Assembly (NCBI RefSeq): GCF_046506625.1
Contig: NZ_JBKFFP010000006.1
Location: 124,001 to 188,000, forward strand
Length of the DNA stretch: 64,000 nt
Source of the DNA: Zhengella sedimenti
GTDB taxonomy: Bacteria > Pseudomonadota > Alphaproteobacteria > Rhizobiales > Rhizobiaceae
Direction: 5' to 3'
This document shows, one piece after another, positions 40,833 to 49,973 of the stretch. The translations under genes and the position numbers were made by a program. A model generated the notes under the pieces. The model made no database searches and was not told where the DNA came from. It worked only from the letters and a program-made list of their open reading frames with translations. The stretch's first letter is position 1, and each line of letters begins with the position of its first letter.

Positions 40833-42338
40833 TCACGTCGCGCGTTCGATCAGCACGAACGTCCAGTCGTCGTCCGGGTTCGTGCCGAGCGCCTCGACGG
40901 CGGCAGCCTCGATGGCATTTGCCGCCGCATCGAGCGGCAGATCGGACGATCTCCGGATGGCCCGGCAAATGGCCTCCGGCATGCCCTCGAGCGTGTCGCT
41001 GCTGGCCGGCGCAAGCCCGTCGGTGGCCAGGAACAGCCGCTCTCCGGGTGCCAGCCGCACCCGCCGGGGCCGGGCGCCGCATGTCGCTGTCAGGCCCGGC
41101 ATGGCGCCATCGAGCGGCAGCACGCGCGCTTTCCCTTCACCGAGCAGGATCGGCGACGGGTGGCCGCCGGACGCCACGTCCACAGAACCGTCGCCGGCAA
41201 GATCGACCGCAAGCACCGTTGCAATCAGATGGCCGACGGCCGGACCGTCGACGATCGCGGCGGACAGGGCGTCGAGACAGGCTTCCGGCCCCGTCCACCG
41301 GTCGCGCGCCTGCCCGGAAAGCAGGCCGCCGAGCATGGCCGCCTGCAACCGCGCCGGCATGCCGTGGCCCATGCAATCGGCGAGAACGAAGCGGCGTCGG
41401 GCGCCATCCATGCCGCCCGCGCCGAGATCGAAAAAGGCATCGCCGCCGCCCGCATCCGCCATGGCGGCACGCGACACGAGGCGAAAGGCGCCGGCCACCA
41501 GTGGCTCGGCTGCGGCGATCCGCGGCGACACGTCGGCGGTCAGCCGCCGGCCGGCGCGCAGCGCATGGCCGCGATGGGCCGCGACCGCCTCGGCCGCCCT
41601 TTCACGCAGTTCCAGAGGTCTGACCGGCTTCTGCAAGAGCATGTGAACCCCATGTTTCAGGCCGTTTTCGCGAGCGGCCCCCGTCGAATCGGCGGAAATG
41701 AAGATCACCGGACAATCGAGATCGGGGCGCGTTTCAAGCAGGCGGGCAGCCTCGCCGTCGTCGAGGTTGTAGTCGGCCACGACCAGGTCGAAATCCTGCC
41801 CGGACAGGATGGCGCCGGCTTCCGCCAGCGAATGCGCGGCGGTGACGGTACCGATCTTCGACAGCAGCGCCGTGTAGAGCCCCCGCGTTGTATTGTCGTC
41901 CTCCAGCAGCAGGATTTCCGGCCGCGACGTTCCGCCGATGGACTTGCTGAACGACCAGATGTTCAAGTCGTCGTGGTTGTAGACAAGCTGGTCGGTCGAT
42001 TGCCGCACCAGCCAGAGGCCGCGCCCGCTCTCCGCCATGGGATCCAGCGCCGCCAGCGTGCAGTCCTTCCACGCCCGTCTGAATCCGGTGAACGGTGCGC
42101 CATCGTCGCGAAATTCCGCCCGCAGCCTGCCCCCCTCCAGATGCAGCGCCACGGAAAATTGTGTCGGCTTGCGCGCCGCATGGCGCACGGCATTCGCCGC
42201 CAGTTCCGCGAAGGCCAGTTCCAGGCTGGCCAGCGCATCGCGCGCGCCGGGATGCCGGAATGCCTGGCAATTGAAGATGCTGCGCATGCGCGTCGCGGTG
42301 TCCAGGCTCGCCGGGCCTTCCATCTGCGCGATCAGCAT
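40833..42338 (-). CDS. Three-domain regulator: HATPase (RsbW-like) - REC - SpoIIE phosphatase
   Basis: A 501-aa cytoplasmic signalling protein with an unusual domain order. Residues 1-135 resemble an anti-sigma/serine-kinase ATPase (ELAANAVRH N-box with Asn49, DDGAPF G1-like, GRGLWLVR G2-like). Residues about 141-260 are a response-regulator receiver (EILLLEDDN, phospho-acceptor Asp189 in VVADYNLDDG, LLQKPVR). Residues about 290-500 are a SpoIIE/PP2C phosphatase with metal-binding Asp residues (ADAGGGDAFFDLG, FVLADCMGHGMPARLQAAML, VASGGHPSPILL, LFLATDGL). It would both phosphorylate and dephosphorylate a STAS protein, under phosphorelay input. The STAS protein at 36321 is the likely target. 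The start overlaps the upstream GT2 stop (TGATG). Confidence 0.87.
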   Translation of the reverse strand: MLIAQMEGPASLDTATRMRSIFNCQAFRHPGARDALASLELAFAELAANAVRHAARKPTQFSVALHLEGGRLRAEFRDDGAPFTGFRRAWKDCTLAALDPMAESGRGLWLVRQSTDQLVYNHDDLNIWSFSKSIGGTSRPEILLLEDDNTTRGLYTALLSKIGTVTAAHSLAEAGAILSGQDFDLVVADYNLDDGEAARLLETRPDLDCPVIFISADSTGAARENGLKHGVHMLLQKPVRPLELRERAAEAVAAHRGHALRAGRRLTADVSPRIAAAEPLVAGAFRLVSRAAMADAGGGDAFFDLGAGGMDGARRRFVLADCMGHGMPARLQAAMLGGLLSGQARDRWTGPEACLDALSAAIVDGPAVGHLIATVLAVDLAGDGSVDVASGGHPSPILLGEGKARVLPLDGAMPGLTATCGARPRRVRLAPGERLFLATDGLAPASSDTLEGMPEAICRAIRRSSDLPLDAAANAIEAAAVEALGTNPDDDWTFVLIERAT

Positions 42339-43270
42339 CAGGCGGCCCGTCCCGCAATGCCGCCGAGACGCGCGGCGGCGGCCAGCGCCTCATGGGCATT
42401 GCGCCGGTTGGGCTGGCGGACCAAGGCCTGGAGACGGCAGGCCAGCGCATTCCCGTGCCGTCCGGCGATGGACGCGGCCTCGGCCCGCACGGTGGCGAGG
42501 CGCGCTTTCGCCTCCCGGCGCGCCGCACGGCTCGCGCCACCGGTCCCGTAGCGCGCCAGGATCGTCTCCATCGCCTCGATCCGCGCCGCCCGGTTCGCCG
42601 TCTCGCTGCCCGGCCGCACCAGGTAATTCGTGGTCACACGCGTCGACACGGCAACAGGTCCGGCCGTGGCCAGCCGCAGCCACAGGTCCCAATCCTCTGC
42701 CGAAGGCAGATCCTCCGCAAATCCGTTCGCATTTCGCAACGCTTCGCGTTTCGCAACGACGGTGGAAGTGCCCGCCAGGTTGCAGCCGATCAGCGTGACA
42801 AGCGCGTTTTCCAGCGACGCGAAGGCATCGTCCTGCCGTCCGTGAAAGGACGGCTTCCAGTATTCGAAGGCCGTGCCGAGCGAGCGTCCCTGCGGGTCGA
42901 GATGCAGGTAGTCGGTGAAGGTGAAGGAGACGCCCGGATGCGCCCGGTGAAAGGCGATCTCGCGTTCGAGCTTTCCCGGCAGCCATTCGTCATCGGCGTC
43001 CAGAAACGCGATGAGGTCGGAATTGGCGTTTTCGATCAGAATGTTACGCGCCCGTGCGGGACCGAACCCGCCGCCGTTGAACACCTTCAGCCAGGGCCGT
43101 GTGCGCGCCGCATGCGCGAGCCAGCTTGCCGTGTCGTCCGTGGAGCCGTCGTCGAGAACGAGCACTTCGACGGTCCGCACCGCCTGCGCTTCCACCGAGG
43201 CGATCGCGGCGGGCAGGAAATCGGCGGCATTGAAGGCCGGAATGATGACCGAGCAGTCGGGTCTGAACAT
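42338..43270 (-). CDS. GT2-family glycosyltransferase
   Basis: A 310-aa GT-A enzyme. The nucleotide-binding start is CSVIIPAFNAADFLPAAIASVEAQ, followed by EVLVLDDGSTDDT, and the metal-binding segment is LIAFLDADDEWLPGKLEREI. A later LPSAEDWDLWLRLATAGPV matches the catalytic-base region (ED). It probably adds a sugar to the polysaccharide repeat unit. The start at 43270 has GGAG in front. Its stop overlaps the start of the phosphatase fusion, so the two are co-translated. Confidence 0.92.
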   Translation of the reverse strand: MFRPDCSVIIPAFNAADFLPAAIASVEAQAVRTVEVLVLDDGSTDDTASWLAHAARTRPWLKVFNGGGFGPARARNILIENANSDLIAFLDADDEWLPGKLEREIAFHRAHPGVSFTFTDYLHLDPQGRSLGTAFEYWKPSFHGRQDDAFASLENALVTLIGCNLAGTSTVVAKREALRNANGFAEDLPSAEDWDLWLRLATAGPVAVSTRVTTNYLVRPGSETANRAARIEAMETILARYGTGGASRAARREAKARLATVRAEAASIAGRHGNALACRLQALVRQPNRRNAHEALAAAARLGGIAGRAA

Positions 43271-43316
43271 GGACGTGTCTCCGCAAATGCGTGTCTGGCC
43301 ATGCCGGGCGGCATGC

Positions 43317-43332
43317 TGGCACCCTCCTTGCA
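43317..43332 (+). promoter_or_regulatory. Sigma-54 promoter for the flippase-ligase operon
   Basis: TGGCACC-N4-TTGCA at 43317-43332 matches the -24/-12 consensus, including the invariant GG and GC pairs with correct spacing. It lies 37 bases before the TTG start chosen for the downstream glycosyltransferase and drives a run of six plus-strand genes ending at 51096. Confidence 0.72.
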
Positions 43333-43369
43333 AGGCCGGTGCCGAACGGAAACGACGGAGCCCGCCGCC

Positions 43370-44530
43370 TTGAAGACCATCGCCTATGTGCTGACCGACT
43401 TCCCGGTCCTGTCAGAGACCTTCATCGGCAACGAGATCCGCGCCATGGAGGCCTGCGGGCATCGTGTCGTGCCGTTCGTCTTCCGCCTGCGCGAGGGACC
43501 CGCCCAGCCGCGCGACGGCGAGATCGCCGCGCGCGCCAGGACGCTTGCCTCCATCCCGGCCGGCAGGGGCCTGCGCATGTTGCCCATGGCTTGGCGCGCA
43601 TGGCCGTTCCTGATGCGGCAGAAGCGGCTGCCGGCCCGCTCGCTCCTGTGGACGGGCCTGAAGCTCGCCGGTGCCATGCGGGCCGCGGGTTGCAGCCATG
43701 TCCACGCCCATTTCGCCGGCGGCGGCGCGGCCCATGGCCTCGTCGCGGCGCGGATCGCGGGCCTGCCCGTCAGCTTCACCTGCCATGGCCACGATGTCTA
43801 TGCCGAACCGGAAGACCTGGAAACCAAGCTGGCGGCAGCCGATGCCGTCGTGGCGGTGTGCGCCGACCTGGAGGACGACTTGCGCCGGCTGGAAAGCCGG
43901 GCACGGATCGTGCGAATTCCTTGCGGCACCGATCCCGGCCGGTTCAGGCCGCGCGATGCGAAGACGCCGGACAATGGGCGCTACCTCTTCGTCGGCCGGT
44001 TCGTCGGCTCGAAGGGTATCGACGATCTCTTCTCCGCGCTGGAAATCCTGGAGGGCAAGGTCCCGGTCAAGCTCGACATCGTCGGCGACGGACCGCTGCG
44101 CGACGACATCGAAGCCGGGACGCAGGCAATCACGACGCGCGGTTACCACGAAATCCGGCTTCTCGGCGGCCGCGACGCGGCCTGGCTTGCCGCCGAAGCG
44201 CCATTTTACCGGGCCGCCTGCCTGCCCTTCAAGGCAACCGCGGACGGCAACCGGGAGACCGGTCCGCTGGTCGTCAAGGAAGCCATGGCCATGGGCCTGC
44301 CGGTCATTTCGACCGCCTTCATGGGCGTCAAGGAAATGGTCACGCCAATGACGGGCATTCTCGTGCCCCCGGCTGATCCCCGGGCGCTGGCCGATGCCAT
44401 CGCAAGGCTCGACGCCATGACGGACGGACAGCGCCGTGCCCTGGGCGCAGCCGGCCGCCAGCGCCTGCTCAGCCATTTCACGCTGGCCGCCCAGGCGCGC
44501 GCGCTCTCGGCCATGGTCGAGGCTGCCTGA
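43370..44530 (+). CDS. GT4-family glycosyltransferase (TTG start)
   Basis: A 386-aa GT-B enzyme of the colanic-acid WcaL/AmsK-like type. The N-terminus is KTIAYVLTDFPVLSETFIGNEIRAM. HVHAHFAGGGAAHGLVAA and SFTCHGHDVYAEP follow, then VRIPCGTDPGRFRP, YLFVGRFVGSKGIDDLFSAL and ETGPLVVKEAMAMGLPVISTAF. A sigma-54 promoter at 43317-43332 rules out the longer upstream reading, so the TTG at 43370, 10 bases after a CGGAG, is the best start. It is first of six genes (flippase, ligase, glmS, acyltransferase, glycosyltransferase). Confidence 0.88.
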   Translation: MKTIAYVLTDFPVLSETFIGNEIRAMEACGHRVVPFVFRLREGPAQPRDGEIAARARTLASIPAGRGLRMLPMAWRAWPFLMRQKRLPARSLLWTGLKLAGAMRAAGCSHVHAHFAGGGAAHGLVAARIAGLPVSFTCHGHDVYAEPEDLETKLAAADAVVAVCADLEDDLRRLESRARIVRIPCGTDPGRFRPRDAKTPDNGRYLFVGRFVGSKGIDDLFSALEILEGKVPVKLDIVGDGPLRDDIEAGTQAITTRGYHEIRLLGGRDAAWLAAEAPFYRAACLPFKATADGNRETGPLVVKEAMAMGLPVISTAFMGVKEMVTPMTGILVPPADPRALADAIARLDAMTDGQRRALGAAGRQRLLSHFTLAAQARALSAMVEAA

Positions 44531-44533
44531 GCC

Positions 44534-45946
44534 ATGCGCCTGCCCGCCCCGTTTGCCAGCTTTCTCGTCTACGGACTCGCCATCATCCTGATGAAGGGAT
44601 TTTCGCTCGTCACCATCCCGCTTCTCGCGTGGAAGCTCCCCCCAGCCGCCTTTGGCGAACTCGACCTGGTGACAAGCCTGGTCGAGTTCGCCGCCCTTTT
44701 TTCGGCCCTGGGACTGAGCGAACTGCTTTACCGCTTCTGCGCAGACGACACCGGCGGGGCCAAGGCAAACGCGGCCGCCCTGGCCGGAACAGCCGCCATC
44801 GCCATCGCCATCATCATGATTTCGCTTCAGGCGCTTGCATCCCCGCTCCACGCCTGGGCGGAACTCGGTGTCACGGAGACAGCCTTCCGCCTCGCGCTGG
44901 CCGGTGCGGCCGTCACGGCGCTGATCGAGACGCCGCTGGCCTGGTTGAGGCTGCGAAACCGTCCGCTCGCCTTCCTGGGCTTCATCTTCGCAAGGGCCGT
45001 CGCCCAGATCGCGCTGGTCTGGACCGCGTTGGCGCTCGGATTTGGCGCGTCCGGCGTGCTCATCGCCAATGCCGCAGTTGATCTGGTCCTCGCTACACTG
45101 CTGGCGGGCACATTCCTGCGCGCCAATGGCATGGCCGTTTCGCGCGCCATGACAGCGCGGCTTGCCGTCTACGGCATGCCCATCGTGTTGTCCGGCCTGT
45201 GCATGTTCGCGCTTGGCGCGGCCGACCGCTGGTTCATCGCCGGCCACGTCACCCGCGCCGACATGGCCCAGTATGCCATCGCCGCGAAACTGGCGCTGGC
45301 GACCGCCCTGGTCATCCAGCCCTTCGGCCTCTGGTGGTATCCGCGCCGCCTCGCGCTGCTTGCGCGCCCCGGCGGCAAGGCGGAAAACGCCGCTGCCTGG
45401 CTGGCAGGGCTTGCCATCCTGTCGGGCGGCGCCGTCGCGATCCATCTCGCCATGCCGGCCTTTGTCCGCCTCGCCCTTCCGCAGGCCTACGCCGCATCCC
45501 TGCAATGGCTGCCCTGGCTGATCGCCGCCATCGTCCTGAACGAACTGGTCAGCCTGTCCAATGCCGGCGCCTATCTCGGCGGCAACACGTTCCGCGTTCT
45601 CGCCGTTAATGCCGCGGCTGCCATCCTCGCCATTGCCCTCTACGCGCTGCTGATCCCGCAGCATGGCCTTGCTGGCGCCATCGCCGCCACGCTTGCGGCG
45701 CATCTCCTTCGCCTTGCGAGCTTCATTGCCCTGTCGCGCGGCAATGCGCCCGTACCGATCGCCTCGCCCGCCACCGCCCTCATCCTGCTGGGCGCCCTGC
45801 TTCCGGCACTCATCCTACCACACGACGCCGGCATCGCGCTGGCCCTTGCAGGCGCCGCCGCCGCGCCCTTGCTGGCCATGGCGGGCCTGGCCGCTGCCCG
45901 TCCGGACCTCCTGCATCTCGCCCGCATCCATGTCCGCCGCGCCTGA
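44534..45946 (+). CDS. Polysaccharide flippase (Wzx/MATE-like)
   Basis: A 470-aa integral membrane protein with about 12-14 hydrophobic helices of the polysaccharide biosynthesis/oligosaccharide flippase superfamily. Supporting segments are FLVYGLAIILMKGFSLVTIPLLAWKLPPAAFGELDLVTS at the N-terminus and DRWFIAGHVTRADMAQYAIAAKL in the middle, the pattern of flippase helix 7. It would move lipid-linked repeat units to the periplasm. It is co-transcribed after a glycosyltransferase, with its 3' end overlapping the ligase-like gene by 17 bases. Confidence 0.87.
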   Translation: MRLPAPFASFLVYGLAIILMKGFSLVTIPLLAWKLPPAAFGELDLVTSLVEFAALFSALGLSELLYRFCADDTGGAKANAAALAGTAAIAIAIIMISLQALASPLHAWAELGVTETAFRLALAGAAVTALIETPLAWLRLRNRPLAFLGFIFARAVAQIALVWTALALGFGASGVLIANAAVDLVLATLLAGTFLRANGMAVSRAMTARLAVYGMPIVLSGLCMFALGAADRWFIAGHVTRADMAQYAIAAKLALATALVIQPFGLWWYPRRLALLARPGGKAENAAAWLAGLAILSGGAVAIHLAMPAFVRLALPQAYAASLQWLPWLIAAIVLNELVSLSNAGAYLGGNTFRVLAVNAAAAILAIALYALLIPQHGLAGAIAATLAAHLLRLASFIALSRGNAPVPIASPATALILLGALLPALILPHDAGIALALAGAAAAPLLAMAGLAAARPDLLHLARIHVRRA

Positions 45947-47399
45947 AACGCCCGGGACTTCCCGCCCGGCAAGGGCGGTGAGCGCAAAGGTGCTCGCCGT
46001 CGGCCTCGCCATGGCCTTCGTCTCGGTCCTGCCGACGCTGGCCATATCGCACCCGGCCCTGGTCCTGCCGCTCGCGGCAGCACCGCTCGGCCTGATCGTC
46101 ATGATGCGGATCCCCGTCTGGCTGGTGCTGGGTTTCGTGTCCTTCACCTTTTTCCGCCTGCACGAGGCCTTTCCCTTCCTGATGCCCTTCCGGATTCCGC
46201 AACTGCTTGCGCTGCCCACGTTGCTGGTCCTCGTCTGGCATATCGGCGTCATGAAGCGCATCAAGCCCTACTGGGGCAGCCAGCTGACCGCCTTTGCCGT
46301 CTTCTTCGCGCTGGTCACCGTGGGACTGCCCTTCGCCTCCAATCCGGGCATCGCCATCGCCTACTGGACGAGTGCCTATGTGAAGATCGCGATCATGACG
46401 CTGTCGATCGCCTGGCTGCTGCGCAAGCCGTCCGATTTCCAGCTTGCTGCGCGCGTCATCGTCATCTCGGGCATGGCCGTCTCCTACGTCGCCATCACCA
46501 ACAAGCTGGCCGGAATCGGTCTGGTGGAAGGAAGCCGTGTCACCATCGGCCGCGAGATCGGCTCGGTGCTCGGCGACCCCAACGACCTCTCGCTCGTGCT
46601 CACCTTCCCGCTCTCCTTTGCCGTTTCGATGGCCACCACGCGTGGCGGCTGGTTCAACCGCATCCTCGGCCTGGCCGCCATCGTGCTGATCATCTGGGCC
46701 GTCCTGTCGACGCAGAGCCGCGGCGGAATCCTGGGCATCATGTCCGTGTTCGGCGTCACGGGACTCAGGATCGTCCGCTCGAAACTCCTCCTGGCCGGTG
46801 CCGGCGGCCTGGCGGCCATCGTCCTGTTCGCGGCAGCCGGCATTTCCGACCGCTCCTCCGGTGGCGCGGCGGAAGACGGAATCGACGAAAGCGCCATGGG
46901 CCGAATCTGGGCCTGGACGGCAGCCTTGAACATGGCCTTGGCGCGGCCGCTGAACGGCGTCGGCCTGGACAACTTCATTCCCAACTACTGGCTCTACACG
47001 CCGCACTGGAGCGGCTTCAACAAGGCCGTGCATTCCACATGGCTCGGCGTTCTGGCCGAGACGGGCTGGCCCGGGCTGATCGCCTTCGTGGCAATGGTCG
47101 TCGCCATCGCCCGCGTCGCGGTTCGCGCCTCGCGCATCCTGCGCGACAATCATGCGCCCTTGCCGGTGCAGGTCGCCGCCTTTTCCGTGACATCCGGCGT
47201 TGCCGGGTTCTGCGCGTCGGGGACCTTCCTCACCCAGGGCTTCACCTGGCCCATCTACATCCTGCTCGCCATCGCCTCGGCCGCTTCCCACTTTGCGAAC
47301 GGCTTCGCATATGGCGAACCGGCGGGAGCGAAAAAGCCGCGAATACGCATCGTCAGGCGTCTGGAAACCGCGAATTCCGCTGGCATGGATCCTGCGTGA
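45930..47399 (+). CDS. O-antigen ligase/polymerase-like membrane protein (Wzy/WaaL family)
   Basis: A 489-aa membrane protein with about 11-12 helices. The Wzy_C region shows LSTQSRGGILGIMSVF followed by the long periplasmic loop with GRIWAWTAALNMALARPLNGVGLDNF and HSTWLGVLAETGWPGLIAF, the conserved R...G-x-G...H-x-x-(Y/W) layout. It would polymerise repeat units or attach the chain. The start at 45930 (MSAAPETPGTSRP) overlaps the flippase end; the frame is open farther up but only as a shadow of that gene. Confidence 0.88.
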   Translation: MSAAPETPGTSRPARAVSAKVLAVGLAMAFVSVLPTLAISHPALVLPLAAAPLGLIVMMRIPVWLVLGFVSFTFFRLHEAFPFLMPFRIPQLLALPTLLVLVWHIGVMKRIKPYWGSQLTAFAVFFALVTVGLPFASNPGIAIAYWTSAYVKIAIMTLSIAWLLRKPSDFQLAARVIVISGMAVSYVAITNKLAGIGLVEGSRVTIGREIGSVLGDPNDLSLVLTFPLSFAVSMATTRGGWFNRILGLAAIVLIIWAVLSTQSRGGILGIMSVFGVTGLRIVRSKLLLAGAGGLAAIVLFAAAGISDRSSGGAAEDGIDESAMGRIWAWTAALNMALARPLNGVGLDNFIPNYWLYTPHWSGFNKAVHSTWLGVLAETGWPGLIAFVAMVVAIARVAVRASRILRDNHAPLPVQVAAFSVTSGVAGFCASGTFLTQGFTWPIYILLAIASAASHFANGFAYGEPAGAKKPRIRIVRRLETANSAGMDPA

Positions 47400-47442
47400 G
47401 TGACGGCAGACGTAGATCCTGTTGAAGAAAGGGGTTCAGACC

Positions 47443-49254
47443 ATGTGTGGGATTTTTGCCGTCACCGGTGATGAGAGCGCCGCACCGACACTGTTGCAGG
47501 GGCTGAAGCGGCTCGAGTATCGCGGCTATGATTCCGCCGGTCTCGCCATCCGCGACGATGCCGGACTCGCCGTGCGCAAGGAGGCCGGGAATGTCACCTC
47601 GCTGGAAGCCCTGCTTGCCGTCGAACCGGCGACCGGTTCCAGCGGCATCGCCCACACGCGCTGGGCAACCCACGGCGCTCCTGCCAGGGCCAACTCCCAT
47701 CCCCACCAGGCCCCCGGCGTCGCCGTCGTTCACAACGGCATCGTAGAGAACCATGCCGACCTCAGGCAGGACCTATCCCGCCAGGGCGCGCGCTTCGTCA
47801 GCGAGACCGATTCGGAGGTCATTCCCTGGCTGGTGCGCAACGCGATGGACCGTGGTGCCCCGCCCTGGGTGGCGCTCAACGAGGCAGCCGGGCGGCTGGA
47901 AGGCTCCTATGCCATCGCCATGATGGCCGAGGCTGCACCGGGCGAGATCTTCGCCGCCCGCAAGGGAAGCCCCATCGTGGCCGGCGTCGGCCATGGCCGC
48001 ACCTATCTCTCGTCCGATCTCAATGCGCTCGCCGGTTTCGCCAGCCACGCCATTGCGCTGGAGGACGGCGACACCGCGCGCCTGACGGCCGACCGCGTGG
48101 ACATCCGCGACCTCGCGGGCCGGCCCGTGAACCGCCGCCTGCTCGAAGTGCCCGGTACGGCCAATGCCTTCGACTCCGGCGATTTCGGCCGCTTCATGGC
48201 CAAGGAAATCTTCGAGCAGCCAGATGTGATCGAACAGATCAACCGGCTCTACCGGGACGGCTCGCTCCTCGACCAGTTGCTCGCGCTCGACATTGCGCGC
48301 ATCCGCCGCATCAACATCGTCGCCTGCGGTTCGTCCTACTTCGCCGGTTCCGTGACTCGCCACTGGATCCAGTCCATGACCGGGATCGAATGCGCCGTGC
48401 ATGTGGCGTCCGAATACCGCTATGAGAACCTGCCGCAGATCTTCCCCGGCGAGGTCGCGATCCTGATCTCGCAATCGGGCGAGACCGCCGACACGCTGGC
48501 GGTGCTGGAACGCCTCCAGCAGATCGGCATGCCGGTCATCGCCATCGTCAACGAAACCGGGTCGACAATGGCGCGCCAGGCGGACATGACCCTGCCATTG
48601 GCCGCCGGACCGGAAATCGGCGTGGCCTCCACCAAGGCCTTCATGGCGCAACTTGTCGTCATGGCCCATCTCTCCATCCACATCGCCCAGCGCCGCAGGA
48701 CCGGCGCGATCACCGGCCGGCTGCGCGATCATCTCGCCCGCCTTCCCAACTATGTCGAGGCCGCGCTGCACAACGAACCGGCGGTGATCGAGGCGGCGGC
48801 CAGCCTGAGGGATGCGAAGAGCGCCCTCTTCCTTGGACGCGGCCAGTATTTCCCGCTCGCCTGCGAAGGCGCCCTGAAGCTGAAGGAGACGAGCTACATC
48901 CATGCCGAGGCTTTCCCCGCCGGCGAACTGAAACACGGACCGCTGGCGCTGGTTGACGAGGCCATGCCGGTCTTCGCCCTGGCCGGCAGCGATCCCATGC
49001 TGCCCAAGCTCGCCTCCAACATCCGCGAGGTTGCCGCGCGTGGCGGCCAGATCCACGTCATCGGCGACCGCGAGGCCATGCTTACCATGACCGACGCTGC
49101 CGCCGGCGTGCTCACCATACCGCGCGCGCCGGAGTTCGTGCGGCCCATGGTCGCCACGGTGCCCTTGCAACTGCTGTCCTTCCACACCGCCACCATGCGC
49201 GGGCTGGACGTCGACCGGCCGCGCAACCTTGCCAAGTCGGTCACGGTCGAATGA
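47443..49254 (+). CDS. glmS: Glutamine--fructose-6-phosphate aminotransferase
   Basis: Makes glucosamine-6-phosphate from fructose-6-phosphate and glutamine, the entry to amino-sugar nucleotides. The 603-aa protein starts MCGIFAV, with Cys2 as the glutaminase nucleophile after removal of Met. Glutaminase landmarks are HTRWATHGAP and VVHNGIVENHADLR. Two SIS domains follow (VACGSSYFAGSVTR, ISQSGETADTLAVLE, FLGRGQYFPLACEGALKLKETSYIHAEAFPAGELKHGPLALV), and it ends NLAKSVTVE. Located inside the polysaccharide operon, it suggests the polymer contains an amino sugar; a second housekeeping glmS may exist elsewhere. An AAGGGG Shine-Dalgarno precedes the chosen ATG. Confidence 0.95.
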   Translation: MCGIFAVTGDESAAPTLLQGLKRLEYRGYDSAGLAIRDDAGLAVRKEAGNVTSLEALLAVEPATGSSGIAHTRWATHGAPARANSHPHQAPGVAVVHNGIVENHADLRQDLSRQGARFVSETDSEVIPWLVRNAMDRGAPPWVALNEAAGRLEGSYAIAMMAEAAPGEIFAARKGSPIVAGVGHGRTYLSSDLNALAGFASHAIALEDGDTARLTADRVDIRDLAGRPVNRRLLEVPGTANAFDSGDFGRFMAKEIFEQPDVIEQINRLYRDGSLLDQLLALDIARIRRINIVACGSSYFAGSVTRHWIQSMTGIECAVHVASEYRYENLPQIFPGEVAILISQSGETADTLAVLERLQQIGMPVIAIVNETGSTMARQADMTLPLAAGPEIGVASTKAFMAQLVVMAHLSIHIAQRRRTGAITGRLRDHLARLPNYVEAALHNEPAVIEAAASLRDAKSALFLGRGQYFPLACEGALKLKETSYIHAEAFPAGELKHGPLALVDEAMPVFALAGSDPMLPKLASNIREVAARGGQIHVIGDREAMLTMTDAAAGVLTIPRAPEFVRPMVATVPLQLLSFHTATMRGLDVDRPRNLAKSVTVE

Positions 49255-49973
49255 ACCGGCTGCGCCAATGGGCAAAGGCCGGCCGCTCGCCGCTGGCCCG
49301 CGCCGTGCGCGCCACGGCAAGGCGCGCACGCACCTGCGCGGTGCCGGTCGTCCCGGCCATCCACCGCCCCCTTTACGAGATGCGGCGCATCGCGCTTGCG
49401 GCCTGGGCGTCCTTCTGGCGCGCCGCCTGGACGACACCGCTCTTCAGGGCGCGTCTCGACACCGCCGCGCCGGGTCTGCTGGTCTATGGCGGCATGCCGC
49501 TGGTCATGGGACCCGTGTGCCTCGCCTTTGGACAGGACGTGCGCATTTCCGGCCAGACGACGATCACCGGACGGACCGGGTCGCCCGAAACGCCGGAACT
49601 GCTTGTCGGCTCGAACGTCGACATCGGCTGGCAGACGACCATTGCCGTGTCCGGAAAGGTCGTGATCGGCCACAATGTCCGCATTGCCGGACGCGCCTTC
49701 CTGGCCGGTTATCCGGGCCATCCTCTGGACGCCGACGACCGCGCGGCGGGCCTTCCCGACACGCCGGACCAGTGCGGCGACATCATCCTGGAGCGCGACG
49801 TCTGGCTGGCGACCGGCGTAACCGTTCTGGCCGGTGTCACCATCGGTCGGGGAACCGTGGTTGGCGCCGGAAGCGTCGTCACCGGCAATCTGCCGCCCTT
49901 TGTTTTGGCCGCCGGCGCGCCCGCGCGCGTCATCCGCCATTTGCCGGGCAAGGAAACCGCCCATGCCGCATGA
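49251..49973 (+). CDS. Hexapeptide-repeat (left-handed beta-helix) acyltransferase
   Basis: A 240-aa protein. An Arg-rich N-terminal helix (about residues 1-60) precedes a left-handed beta-helix with hexapeptide repeats: VRISGQTTITGRTG, LLVGSNVDIGWQTTIAVSGKVVIGHNVRIAGRAFLAG and the C-terminal GVTVLAGVTIGRGTVVGAGSVVTGNLPPFVLAAGAPARVI, typical of WcaF/NodL-type acetyltransferases. It probably acetylates a sugar of the polymer. Start and stop are coupled to neighbours (ATGA with glmS; overlap with the next glycosyltransferase). Confidence 0.88.
   Translation: MNRLRQWAKAGRSPLARAVRATARRARTCAVPVVPAIHRPLYEMRRIALAAWASFWRAAWTTPLFRARLDTAAPGLLVYGGMPLVMGPVCLAFGQDVRISGQTTITGRTGSPETPELLVGSNVDIGWQTTIAVSGKVVIGHNVRIAGRAFLAGYPGHPLDADDRAAGLPDTPDQCGDIILERDVWLATGVTVLAGVTIGRGTVVGAGSVVTGNLPPFVLAAGAPARVIRHLPGKETAHAA

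Noticed and set aside
43282..43296. Possible minus-strand sigma-54 site before the GT2 gene
   Set aside because: The -24 GG is replaced by GA and the element lies only about 12 bases from the start codon, too close for a usable leader.
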